A stretch of DNA of 30,294 nucleotides from NCBI GenBank assembly GCA_038204345.1, contig JBBRDB010000009.1:1-30294 (forward strand), written 5' to 3'. The translations under genes and the position numbers were made by a program. This document shows positions 23,197 to 30,294 of this stretch, in pieces. Source of the DNA: JAHJSA01 sp038204345 (GTDB lineage: Bacteria > Actinomycetota > Thermoleophilia > RBG-16-64-13). The notes below the pieces were generated by a model. It saw nothing but the letters and a program-made list of their open reading frames with translations, was not told the origin of the DNA and searched no databases. The first letter of the stretch is position 1. Every line of letters starts with the position of its first letter.

Positions 23197-24339
23197 CTAG
23201 AGGATCCGGCGGGCGCCGGTGTAATTGCTGCGGCTGATGGAGTTGATCCTCACGTTGGCGCCCGTGTAGGGAGCGTGGACCATGTTGCCCCCGCCCACGT
23301 AGATGCCTACGTGGTGGATGGGAGAGCCGAAGAAGACGAGATCGCCCGGCCGGAGATCGGCCCGAGCGACAGGCACGCCTTCGTTGTACTGGGCACGGCT
23401 CGAATGAGGCAGAGACACGCCCAGTTGGGCGAAAGAGTACTTGACCAGGCCAGAACAGTCGAAGCCGCTCGGAGACCCACCGCCCCAGACATAGGGCACC
23501 CCGATATAGCGCATGGCCACTTCCACCACCGCGTTACCGAGCGCGGAGGCGGGAACATTGCGAGACGGAGTGTTGACGGCAGTCTTGGTGGCGGTCCTAG
23601 TCTTCGACACGGTAGTCCGAGCCTTGGCTGCTACGGCCTCCTGTCGAGCGCGCTCCGCCGCGAGCCGCGCAGCCTTGGCCGCCTCTTCGGCGAGCCTCTG
23701 TTGCCGCGCCTCTTCCTCCCGCTCCAGCTGCGCCACCTGCTGTTCTTTTCCAGCGAGCAGGCTTTTCCGCTCCGCGAGCCTGTTCTCGACTTCGGCACTC
23801 GCCGCCGCCGTCTCGGCTACGAGCTCCTTCTGGCGGGCTTGGTCGGCGGCGAGCTTGACCTTGCGGGCGGCCACGTCGTCACGGTAGGCCTCCACCTGCG
23901 TGAGCACGTCCTTGTCATTCGCGCCCAGCAACGTGAGCAGGTGCAGCCGATTCATGAAGTCGCCGAACGATTCGGCCCCCAGCAGGGTCTCGAGCAAATC
24001 CACATGGCCGTTCTGATAGATGTTGACGACCCGCGTGTTCAGGCGTTCGTAGGCGACCTTGAGGTCGCTCTCGGACTTTTCGAGGCGCTCCTGGTTGGCG
24101 CTGATCGCGCCCTCGATATCGTCCAGTTGGATCTTGGCGTATTGGTAGTCCTCGCGGGCCGCCTCGAGTCGATCGTCCAGCGCTTGGACCTGTTCGCGCA
24201 GCTTCTCGGCCTCGACCTTGGCCTGCGCGACCGCAGAGGGATCGGCAGCCGCATGAGGGGCCGAAATGAGTGAGGCGAAGAGGAGTATGAGGAGTAAGGC
24301 GAGAAGACGTTTGCCGGCATTGTCGGTGTGAGCGCTAAT
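23197..24339 (-). CDS. Secreted NlpC/P60 peptidoglycan hydrolase with coiled coil (RipA-like), apparent AUU start
   Basis: The frame encodes 380 residues: a signal peptide (1 to about 32, with AGKRLLALLLILLFASLI and an AHA-A type cleavage site), a long coiled-coil region (about 35-110 and 140-245), a Thr/Lys-rich linker, and NlpC/P60 (about 265-380) with FDCSGL (Cys295), HHVGIY (His343) and His355. It should cleave D-Glu-mDAP bonds in the wall during cell separation. The frame contains no ATG, GTG or TTG from the stop at 24358 down to GTG 24003, which would remove the signal peptide and first coil. ATT 24339 has GGAGG exactly 5 nt upstream and begins the signal peptide, so I use it. Confidence 0.85.
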   Translation of the reverse strand: MSAHTDNAGKRLLALLLILLFASLISAPHAAADPSAVAQAKVEAEKLREQVQALDDRLEAAREDYQYAKIQLDDIEGAISANQERLEKSESDLKVAYERLNTRVVNIYQNGHVDLLETLLGAESFGDFMNRLHLLTLLGANDKDVLTQVEAYRDDVAARKVKLAADQARQKELVAETAAASAEVENRLAERKSLLAGKEQQVAQLEREEEARQQRLAEEAAKAARLAAERARQEAVAAKARTTVSKTRTATKTAVNTPSRNVPASALGNAVVEVAMRYIGVPYVWGGGSPSGFDCSGLVKYSFAQLGVSLPHSSRAQYNEGVPVARADLRPGDLVFFGSPIHHVGIYVGGGNMVHAPYTGANVRINSISRSNYTGARRIL

Positions 24340-24344
24340 TGAAG

Positions 24345-24349
24345 CCTCC
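24345..24349 (-). promoter_or_regulatory. Ribosome binding site for the AUU start of the NlpC/P60 gene
   Basis: GGAGG with a 5-nt spacer to ATT 24339. It is the only strong Shine-Dalgarno near this N-terminus. The alternative ATG at 24320 is out of frame and has none. Confidence 0.6.
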
Positions 24350-24450
24350 AGTATCGTTCACCCGTGCAGCCGCCGAGCGGCCCGCATTTCCAAGGGACTG
24401 TACCATGGGCCCGGCCGAACCACCAAACACCCCACCCGCGCCGCCGCTTC

Positions 24451-25518
24451 TCAGAGACGCTCCAGGTAGGAGCGGATGCCACTCAAGATGGCCTGTGCTT
24501 CCCGCTGCACGCCGTCGGGGGTAGCCAGCTCAGCGCCCTCTTTTGGATGCGTGATCGTTCCGGGCTCGACCATGACGGTGAGCCCCTTCGGTTCACGGAG
24601 GCAGGCGTAATTGCAGCCGTGCGGGTGCAGATCGATCCTGTCGATGTCCTCTACGAGACTCCCGACTATGTAGCCCGCGAGGCGCTTGCCCGCCTCACTG
24701 AAATAGGAGCCGTTCGCAAAGTAGAAGGCCGCGGCGCCTCGCGCCTCAGCATTCGAGTGGTGACCGTGGTGCAGGGTGATCTGCAGATCGGCACCCAGGG
24801 AGTCGGCCAGCGCGGTGCGTTCGTAGAGCCCCAGAGCGCGGTCGTCCCGCCTCACCAGACGCACTTCCGCCCGCTCGCCCTCCAGTAGCTCGGCCATATC
24901 CCGCGCCAGCGCGAGGTTCACGTCTTTCTCGAGGAGGCCGCCCCAGCCCACGCCGCCCGGGTCTTCTCCCCCATGTGCGGGGTCGATGCTCACCGTCAGG
25001 CCGGAGAGGACGGCCCGCCGCACGTAGCCGTTCATGCGATCGGGTATCTTCTTGTCGTCCCTGCCCACAGCGGTCATCCGGATGCGCCTCAGATGGGCCA
25101 CTGTCGACTCACCGACGATGCCGTCCATGTTGATGCCGGCATTGCGTTGGAACTCGGTGAGACCGCTCTCGGTGAGCGGCCCGAAGATACCGTCCTCCGG
25201 ACCCGTATCGAAGCCGAGTTCGTTCAGCTGTCGCTGGAGCGCAAGGACGTCGTCGCCGCGTGCGTATGGCACCCTGAGATAGAGAAGTCGCTCCCCGACC
25301 TGATGGCCGGCCTCGACCAACTCCGTCCACGTGTTCTCGCCCACCACGCCGTCGGCAAGTAGAAGCCGGCGCTGTTGGAACTCCCGTACGGCGCGTTCGG
25401 TGTTGGGCCCGAAGTGCCCATCGGCGCCCTCGCGACCCAGGAAGAAGCCTTGGGCCCGCAGACGCGTCTGCACGTCGACGACTTCCTTGCCCCTATCACC
25501 ATATATGACCGGTCTCAT
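24451..25518 (-). CDS. CwlM-like protein: two PG-binding domains plus N-acetylmuramoyl-L-alanine amidase (Amidase_3)
   Basis: The 355-residue protein has two peptidoglycan-binding type 1 domains (about 5-70 and 84-145, each with the LxxLGF and DGxxGPxT pattern) and an Amidase_3 domain (about 173-350). The zinc and catalytic residues are intact: His182 in DPAHGG, Glu197 in LEKDVNL, His250 in ITLHHGHHSN and Glu318 in VMVEPG. There is no signal peptide. This order and the missing signal match mycobacterial CwlM, an essential cytoplasmic regulator of MurA, but CwlM has lost zinc ligands that are present here, so it may still be an enzyme. ATG 25518 has no Shine-Dalgarno and lies 10 nt after a perfect TATAAT, hence a nearly leaderless message. 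Confidence 0.88.
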   Translation of the reverse strand: MRPVIYGDRGKEVVDVQTRLRAQGFFLGREGADGHFGPNTERAVREFQQRRLLLADGVVGENTWTELVEAGHQVGERLLYLRVPYARGDDVLALQRQLNELGFDTGPEDGIFGPLTESGLTEFQRNAGINMDGIVGESTVAHLRRIRMTAVGRDDKKIPDRMNGYVRRAVLSGLTVSIDPAHGGEDPGGVGWGGLLEKDVNLALARDMAELLEGERAEVRLVRRDDRALGLYERTALADSLGADLQITLHHGHHSNAEARGAAAFYFANGSYFSEAGKRLAGYIVGSLVEDIDRIDLHPHGCNYACLREPKGLTVMVEPGTITHPKEGAELATPDGVQREAQAILSGIRSYLERL

Positions 25519-25534
25519 AGTACGGGGTATTATA
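25505..25534. promoter_or_regulatory. Candidate bidirectional promoter with shared symmetric -10 box
   Basis: The 7 bp at 25528-25534 read TATTATA, giving TATAAT on the minus strand (25534-25529, towards the amidase) and TATTAT on the plus strand (25528-25533, towards capA). For the plus direction, ATGACC (25505-25510, 4 of 6 to TTGACA) lies 17 bp upstream. For the minus direction no -35 is clear, but the -10 is perfect. Confidence 0.5.
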
Positions 25535-25630
25535 CCGACGCCTCGAGGGCGCGATGGGCGGAGCACTCGAGCGGGCGAGAACGTGAGCGATACCGGCCGC
25601 ATGTCCGGCCGCAAGGAGCGACGCACCGGG

Positions 25631-26836
25631 ATGTCCCGAGACTCGAGACGCGCAGCCGATCTGCTCATAGCGGGCATCTGGGTGGTCGCACTTGTCTTAG
25701 TGGGCGTCGTGGTCGCCGACGCGCGAGGGAGCGGCCGCGAGAGCGGCCTCCCCGGCGGTCTTGCCTCATCCTCAGCCGTCCCGGCCGTGACGGGCACCGC
25801 CACTTCGACGGCCCCGCCGCCTTCTGCCGCCGTCGACCCAACGATCACCACGGCGGCGCTCACCACCACGACGCTGCCTCCGCTCCTGGTGGCCGCCGGC
25901 GGCGATGTGATCGGCGATCGTCAAGTGGGCACCTTCATCGATTCCAACGGAGGGGAGGCGGTCTTCGCCGGTGTCTCCGAGTACCTCTCAGACGCACACG
26001 TGACCTTCGTGAACCTCGAGTCACCGTTATCGGACAAGGGCTCGCGCAACACGGAAAAGGATGTGACCTTCCGTGGCCGGCCGGCTTTGGTGCGGGGCCT
26101 CACCTCGGCCGGCGTGGACGTCGTGAGCCTCGCGAACAACCACGCTCTCGACTGGGGCTCTGGAGCCCTGCTCGATACCATCGACCGCCTGTCGAGTGCC
26201 GGGGTGGCGGTGACGGGAGCGGGTCGCGATCTGGATGCGGCCCGGGCGCCGGCCGTGTTGGACACCGCGGCCGGGACGGTTGCGGTGCTCGCCTTCAGCG
26301 ACATCCTCCCCACAGGATTCCCGGCCGGCGCCGAACGCGCCGGCGTGAATCCGGTGCGCCCAGACCGCCAGAGGTTACTTGACGACATAGCCGCTGCGTC
26401 GGCCCGCGCGGACTACGTCCTGGTGAGCTTTCATTGGGGCGTAGAGTACGAGGGGTACGCCGGCCAGACGCAGCGGGCGTTAGCCCACGACGCCGTGGAT
26501 GCGGGAGCAGACCTGGTGATCGGCCACCACCCGCACGTGCTGCAGGGCCTGGAGGTCTACAAGGATAGGTTGATCGCCTACAGCCTCGGCGACTTCGTTT
26601 TCGACCACTACTCCCGGGCAACCGGCGAGGCTGTCGTCCTCCGCGTCTTGATGTATCCGGAGGGACCACCCGCCGTCACGGTGGTGCCCGTGTACCTCGC
26701 TGAACCCTACGGGATCCCGCGGCCCGTACATGGCGATGAAGCCGGCGCGATACTGGACCGTCTCGCCGGTTTCAGCAAACGACTCGGGCTTGCCTTGACG
26801 CGTGAGGGGGACGTGTCGAGCTACTCTCCTCGCTGA
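25631..26836 (+). CDS. CapA family protein (poly-gamma-glutamate capsule synthesis type), membrane anchored
   Basis: The 401-residue protein has an N-terminal membrane anchor or uncleaved signal (IAGIWVVALVLVGVVVAD), a Thr/Ser/Pro-rich linker, and a CapA metallophosphoesterase-like domain. The domain shows AAGGDVIGDR, VNLESPLSDKG, SLANNHALDWG, FHWGVEYEG, VIGHHPHVLQG and YSLGDFVFD, the usual Asp/Asn/His metal-site series. CapA proteins take part in making or anchoring gamma-glutamyl or other surface polymers; single-gene members like this one lack a known role. I prefer ATG 25631 (AAGGAG 12 nt upstream); GTG 25583 would add 16 basic residues without a ribosome site. Its last 65 nt overlap the convergent phosphatase gene. 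Confidence 0.9.
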   Translation: MSRDSRRAADLLIAGIWVVALVLVGVVVADARGSGRESGLPGGLASSSAVPAVTGTATSTAPPPSAAVDPTITTAALTTTTLPPLLVAAGGDVIGDRQVGTFIDSNGGEAVFAGVSEYLSDAHVTFVNLESPLSDKGSRNTEKDVTFRGRPALVRGLTSAGVDVVSLANNHALDWGSGALLDTIDRLSSAGVAVTGAGRDLDAARAPAVLDTAAGTVAVLAFSDILPTGFPAGAERAGVNPVRPDRQRLLDDIAAASARADYVLVSFHWGVEYEGYAGQTQRALAHDAVDAGADLVIGHHPHVLQGLEVYKDRLIAYSLGDFVFDHYSRATGEAVVLRVLMYPEGPPAVTVVPVYLAEPYGIPRPVHGDEAGAILDRLAGFSKRLGLALTREGDVSSYSPR

Positions 26837-28493
26837 TCCGCACCAGCATCACGACGCAATCGTCCACCAGGCGGCCGCCTGCGAACGTGCGTGCCCGGGC
26901 AACCAGCCGTTCGGCCGAGCCGTCCAACGCACCTTGCGAGCACTCCTCGATCGCGCGACTCAGGCCTGCTTCCCCGAAGAAGACATCTCCCTGCCGGGCC
27001 TCATTGAGACCGTCCGTGTACATGCACAGCGTATCGCCGGGCTCCAATCGGAACGAGGTAGTCGCGTAATGCACCCCGGGGTTCACGCCGAGCGGGAGTC
27101 CGGGAACGCCATAGGGCTGGATGACGCCAGCAAGCGTTGCGATCAGCGGACTCGGGTGTCCGGCGAGCGCCAACTCGGCGGCCCCCGAATCGGTGTCGAT
27201 GACGGCCAACGCCACCGTGACGAACGAACTGGTCTCAGGATCTGAAGCCAGAGCCACGTTCACGCTATCCAACCACGGTCCGGGGGACAGGTCCATCGGG
27301 GCCTGAGCCCTCAGCGTGTGGCGCACGAAGCTCATGAACGTCGCGGCCGAGAGACCTTTGCCGCACACGTCGCCCACGACCACCGCGACCCGATCTCCCG
27401 CCACGGGGATGACGTCGTAGAAATCCCCGCCTACCAGTGCGGCGTCGGTGGCGCTCTGGTACACGTGGTCTACGCGCAGTCCCGGCACTCGGATGTCGCC
27501 CGGAAGCATGGCCCGTTGGAGGTAGAGGGCGATGTCGCGCTCCCCGGCCAGCCGCTGCAGGTTCTCGAGCGCTACGCCGGCGTGAGCCGCCAGTGTGGTG
27601 ACCACCACCTCGTCCTCTGCGGTGAACCCGAATGGATCCGGCGAACCGGCAAGTACGACGCAGGCAAGGATCCCGCCTCCGCGGGCAGTGAGGGGCACGC
27701 CCAGGTACCCAAGGAACCTTCCTCCTGAGCTCTCGATCTCCTCAACCATGCGGAGGATCCTACGTCCGTCGATCGAGCGTTGCGCCACCTCTTTGAGATC
27801 GATCCGGCCCGGCTTGTACCGGTGACGGTCCTCGCCGGGATCGGGCACGGTGACGAACGCCTCGAGGCGGAGCCCCCCCGGAGCGGGGAGGTAGACGGCG
27901 CCGACGGCGGCCCGCGTGAGTCGCAGAGCCCCTCCGAGGATCTCGTCGAGGATACGGCCGGGTTCGGTCTCGCTGTTCACCGCCACGGCCAGATGGTTAA
28001 GAGACCGCAGCTGTGCCGACCTGCGCCGCTCGATCTCGACTGCTCTCTCGAGTCGCTCTTGCGCTCGGCGCAACGAGCTGAGGTCGTGGAAGGCGACGAC
28101 CGCTCCGTTCAGCCCTCCCGCGGCATCGACGACCGGTGAAGTGTGCAGACGCAGATGTCGTTCCGGCTGGAGACTTATCTCGCGCAGTTCGCGTGCCTCG
28201 GTCTGCGCGCCCGACAAGGCCCACGACAGGGGTCCCGTCATCCAGGTGCAGGCTTCGCCCCGATCGTCCAAGAAGCGGAGTAGGTGAAGCTTGCCTTCCA
28301 GGTGTCGCAGCGCCGCTTCCGAGGTCGACGACTCAGGTTGGATCCCGAGGAACTCGCGCGCAGCCTGGTTAGCGAAGGTCACACGACCGCCGCGGTCCAC
28401 AACCAACAGGCCGTCGCCGATGCACGAAGCCATAGCGGCGACCACGCCGTCGCTTCCCGACATGGAGTCCGACTGGTCGATGTTGTTCGGCAA
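26772..28493 (-). CDS. PAS-GAF-SpoIIE (PP2C) serine/threonine phosphatase
   Basis: The 573-residue protein reads: PAS domain (about 16-140, with GDGLLVVDRGGRVTFANQAA), a helical linker (140-165), GAF domain (about 170-315), then a SpoIIE/PP2C phosphatase (about 325-553). Metal-binding residues are in GGDFYD (355-360), GDVCGKG (374-380), MYTDGLNEA (Asp494) and DDCVVML (Asp545). No kinase or membrane segment is present. Such RsbU/RsbP-like proteins dephosphorylate anti-sigma-factor antagonists in stress signalling; no partner STAS gene is nearby. The start is TTG 28493 with GAGAGG 6 nt upstream, preferred over ATG 28463. It converges on capA with a 65-nt overlap. Confidence 0.92.
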   Translation of the reverse strand: MPNNIDQSDSMSGSDGVVAAMASCIGDGLLVVDRGGRVTFANQAAREFLGIQPESSTSEAALRHLEGKLHLLRFLDDRGEACTWMTGPLSWALSGAQTEARELREISLQPERHLRLHTSPVVDAAGGLNGAVVAFHDLSSLRRAQERLERAVEIERRRSAQLRSLNHLAVAVNSETEPGRILDEILGGALRLTRAAVGAVYLPAPGGLRLEAFVTVPDPGEDRHRYKPGRIDLKEVAQRSIDGRRILRMVEEIESSGGRFLGYLGVPLTARGGGILACVVLAGSPDPFGFTAEDEVVVTTLAAHAGVALENLQRLAGERDIALYLQRAMLPGDIRVPGLRVDHVYQSATDAALVGGDFYDVIPVAGDRVAVVVGDVCGKGLSAATFMSFVRHTLRAQAPMDLSPGPWLDSVNVALASDPETSSFVTVALAVIDTDSGAAELALAGHPSPLIATLAGVIQPYGVPGLPLGVNPGVHYATTSFRLEPGDTLCMYTDGLNEARQGDVFFGEAGLSRAIEECSQGALDGSAERLVARARTFAGGRLVDDCVVMLVRISEESSSTRPPHASRQARVVC

Positions 28494-28519
28494 ACCGAAC
28501 CTCTCGCAGGCACGCGTGT

Positions 28520-28537
28520 CCCCGCGAGGCCGCGGGG
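28520..28537 (-). terminator. GC hairpin between aspartase-like gene and phosphatase gene
   Basis: A perfect 7-bp stem CCCCGCG/CGCGGGG with a 4-nt loop. It could end the upstream transcript or lie in the 5' leader of the phosphatase message. No T tract. Confidence 0.35.
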
Positions 28538-28541
28538 CCCC

Positions 28542-28550
28542 ATGGTACCA
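28542..28550 (-). promoter_or_regulatory. Candidate extended -10 promoter of the phosphatase gene
   Basis: TGGTACCAT on the minus strand: TGn plus TACCAT (4 of 6), with a weak TTCGCT 17 bp upstream. The predicted leader is about 40 nt and contains the GC hairpin at 28520-28537. Confidence 0.3.
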
Positions 28551-28596
28551 CCAGAGGTAAGGTAAGCGAAGCTTCCGATGCCGATGTAAGCGCGCG

Positions 28597-29997
28597 CTAC
28601 TCCCCCGGGTAGCCCGGCTCGGTCAGGGGCAGGGGGTCGAGGAGGCGATCGAGCGTTCCTTCGTCGAGCACACCTTCGGCGAGAGCGGCTTCTTTGATGG
28701 TGAGGCCCTCGGCCACCGCGCGCTCAGCCACATCCGCGGCGCGCTGATAACCGATGGTGGGCGCCAGCGCCGTGGCAAGGGCGGTGTTACGGATGAGAGC
28801 TCCATCCATGCGCGTGGGGTCGGCCCGGATCCCCCGCACGCACCGTTCGGTGAACACGTCCACCCCGTTCGTAAGGATGGTCAACGAGGTGGGGATAAGA
28901 TCGGCGGCGACGGGAGCGAACACGTTGAGGTCCACCTGACCGTGAAGCCCACCGAGTGACACCGAGAGGTCGGCCCCGATGACTCTGAACGCGACCATGT
29001 CGAGCATCTCGGCCATGACCGGGTTGACCTTCCCCGGCATTATCGACGAGCCGGGCTGCACGGCCGGCAGGACGATGTCCCCGAAGCCGGCGTCGGGACC
29101 CGAGCTGAGAAGACGGAGGTCGTTCGCGATCTTTGCCAATTCCACTGCCAACCCTCGGAGCGCGCCCGAGAAACGGACGAAGTCGTCGTGGCTCTGGGTG
29201 ACTTGGAAGTAGTCGGCGGGCGCGCGCACCTCCCACCCCGTCAATCCTCTCAACTCTTCGATCACGAGGGCACGATATTCCGGGTCGGAGTTGGTGCCCG
29301 TGCCCAAAGCCGTGGCTCCGAGGTTCAGGGCCAGAAGAGGATCCGCAGCGGCCGAGAGCGCGTCGATCGCCTTCAGCACCGTGACACGGTAGGCTCCGAA
29401 CTCCTGACCGAGGCGTATGGGGACGGCGTCCTGAAGATGCGTGCGTCCCGACTTCACGACGCCATCGAACTCACGCCTCTTCACGTCGAACGCGTCGGCC
29501 AGGCGCTCCAGGGCGGGCCTCAACCGCTCCCACCCCAAGAGCACCGCCAGCCTCACCATGGCAGGCACCGCGTCGTTCGACGACATGGACATATTCACGT
29601 GGTCATTGGGGTGCACGGGCCGATAGTCGCCGCGGACTCCTCCGAGGAGCTCGTTGGCCCTGTTGGCGAGGACCTCGTTGGCGTTCATGTTGTGCGACGT
29701 ACCCGCGCCTGCTTGGAGTCGGTCCACCACGAACTGATCCAACCACAGCCCCCCGGTCAGCATCTCGTCTGCGGCGGCGACGATGGCACGGCCAGACTCC
29801 TCCTCAAGGCGCCCGGTGCGCATGTTGGCAAGCGCCGCCGCCTTTTTCACCACGATGGTGGCCCAGACAAAGTCGGGGTGCGGTCCCTGGCCGCTCACGG
29901 GGAAGTTCTCCACGGCCCGCTGCGTCTGCGCCCCGTAGAGGGCATCTTCCGGCACGATGACCTCGCCCAGGCTATCTCTCTCGACCCGTCCCGCCAC
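28597..29997 (-). CDS. aspA: Aspartate ammonia-lyase (aspartase/fumarase class II family)
   Basis: The 466-residue protein has the superfamily signature GSSIMPGKVNP (316-326, catalytic Ser318), plus AGAGTSHNMNANEV (96-109), HPNDHVNMSMSSND (129-142) and SGRTHLQDAVPIRLGQEFGAY (183-203, here SGRTHLQDA and IRLGQEF). The GAGTS-x-NMNANEV form and the QDAVPIRLGQEF form favour aspartase, which converts aspartate to fumarate and ammonia, over fumarase C, which usually has SGTQSNMNVNEV and QDATPLTLGQE. A fumarase role is not excluded. The start is GTG 29997, because AGGAGG lies 5 nt upstream; the ATG at 30030 would add 11 basic residues. It has no visible partner gene. Confidence 0.88.
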   Translation of the reverse strand: MAGRVERDSLGEVIVPEDALYGAQTQRAVENFPVSGQGPHPDFVWATIVVKKAAALANMRTGRLEEESGRAIVAAADEMLTGGLWLDQFVVDRLQAGAGTSHNMNANEVLANRANELLGGVRGDYRPVHPNDHVNMSMSSNDAVPAMVRLAVLLGWERLRPALERLADAFDVKRREFDGVVKSGRTHLQDAVPIRLGQEFGAYRVTVLKAIDALSAAADPLLALNLGATALGTGTNSDPEYRALVIEELRGLTGWEVRAPADYFQVTQSHDDFVRFSGALRGLAVELAKIANDLRLLSSGPDAGFGDIVLPAVQPGSSIMPGKVNPVMAEMLDMVAFRVIGADLSVSLGGLHGQVDLNVFAPVAADLIPTSLTILTNGVDVFTERCVRGIRADPTRMDGALIRNTALATALAPTIGYQRAADVAERAVAEGLTIKEAALAEGVLDEGTLDRLLDPLPLTEPGYPGE

Positions 29998-30134
29998 TCG
30001 AGCCTCCTCACGGATGCTTGGCCGTCGCACGGCCCTCTTCCTATGTGTCCGGGTCGCCCCGCGCGCCCCGCGCCCTCTGCGCCCTCGATGCCTATACCCG
30101 GGGAAGCTCGAGAGAAGACGCCCCGGGAAGCGCG

Positions 30135-30294
30135 TCAGAAGTAGTCGGGGCGGAACATGTATGGGGGACCACCAGGAGCAGCGCCGCTGAGGAGGGCATC
30201 GAGCGCCTCGGCCTGGCCTTCGGTCGGCCGCACAAGAAAGGTCTCGTACACGGTGGTGCGCAAGGTCAGGCCCTCCGGAGGAGCGATCCCCGGG
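30135..30294 (-). CDS. C-terminal end of an unknown protein (cut by window edge)
   Basis: An open minus-strand frame enters at the window edge and ends with TGA at 30135-30137, giving 52 residues that end in PPYMFRPDYF. The composition, with a helix (PTEGQAEALDALLSG) and an aromatic C-terminus, looks like real protein. I do not recognise the family. It is upstream of aspA on the same strand, with a gap of 137 nt that holds an inverted repeat (CCCGGGG/CCCCGGG near 30099-30127) but no clear promoter. Confidence 0.55.
   Translation of the reverse strand, partial: PGIAPPEGLTLRTTVYETFLVRPTEGQAEALDALLSGAAPGGPPYMFRPDYF

Noticed and set aside
22351..24273. 640-codon plus-strand open frame
   Set aside because: It lies entirely opposite the deacetylase and NlpC/P60 genes, which have clear motifs. 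High GC content keeps the antisense frame open; the translation shows no recognisable domain.
24340..24450. c-di-AMP (ydaO) riboswitch upstream of the NlpC/P60 gene
   Set aside because: Such genes often carry one in actinobacteria, but the gap is only 111 nt and I do not find the conserved core segments.
24039..24482. Alternative minus-strand frame with ATG 24320 for the NlpC/P60 gene
   Set aside because: It is in another frame from the signal peptide and hydrolase domain and lacks a ribosome site; using it would require a frameshift.

Overview
The window is about 30 kb of high-GC bacterial chromosome, densely coded on both strands. It shows no rRNA, transposase, integrase, phage module or CRISPR array. 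The gene set points to a member of the Actinomycetota: a PafB/PafC-like pair of overlapping WYL regulators, an actinobacterial-type four-TM holin-like protein, Rex, a YbdK-type carboxylate-amine ligase, a CwlM-like amidase, and several promoters placed so close to start codons that the transcripts would be leaderless. A type IV pilus retraction ATPase (PilT) and the lack of any proteasome gene beside the paf-like pair fit a deep-branching or uncultured lineage better than a mycobacterium or streptomycete. This placement is inference; no 16S rRNA gene is present.

Layout. 1-3100 (minus): a tRNA array Pro-Gly-Arg-His-Leu behind one promoter, followed by tig, clpP and the start of clpX, a translation / protein-folding / proteolysis block. 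3128-4912 (plus): a stand-alone Lrp/AsnC ligand-binding domain, a sugar-nucleotide epimerase and a small unknown gene. 4980-6258 (minus): an acidic DUF1844 protein overlapping a methylthioadenosine phosphorylase. 6360-7334 (plus): a polytopic membrane protein. 7365-8513 (minus): a glutamate-cysteine-ligase-like enzyme. 8704-10477 (plus): an ECF sigma factor with an overlapping anti-sigma factor. 10470-11362 (minus): the redox repressor rex with a candidate Rex box upstream, and tRNA-Pro(CGG). 11415-17815 (minus): addB-addA recombination helicase-nuclease, divergent from two overlapping WYL regulators (17928-19935, plus) and a small holin-like membrane protein. 20383-23181 (minus): HDAC-family deacetylase, pilT and an unknown protein with C-terminal cysteines. 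23197-25518 (minus): a CwlM-like amidase and a RipA-like NlpC/P60 hydrolase. 25631-26836 (plus): a CapA-family protein. 26772-29997 (minus): aspartase/fumarase-family lyase and a PAS-GAF-SpoIIE phosphatase. 30135-30294 (minus): the 3' end of an unknown gene.

How the parts may work together. In mycobacteria PafBC is a DNA-damage-responsive activator of repair genes, so the divergent paf-like/addBA arrangement looks like a damage-response regulator beside its target. The amidase, NlpC/P60 and CapA genes form a cell-envelope island around what may be one bidirectional promoter. The most unusual gene-level points are: an NlpC/P60 gene whose only start consistent with its signal peptide is AUU behind an ideal Shine-Dalgarno; cysteine quartets of Fe-S type in both AddA and AddB; and a CwlM-like protein that keeps an intact zinc site. 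No intergenic stretch exceeds 300 bases. The larger gaps (3414-3626, 8514-8703, 11091-11288) hold the regulatory sites listed and nothing else I could support.
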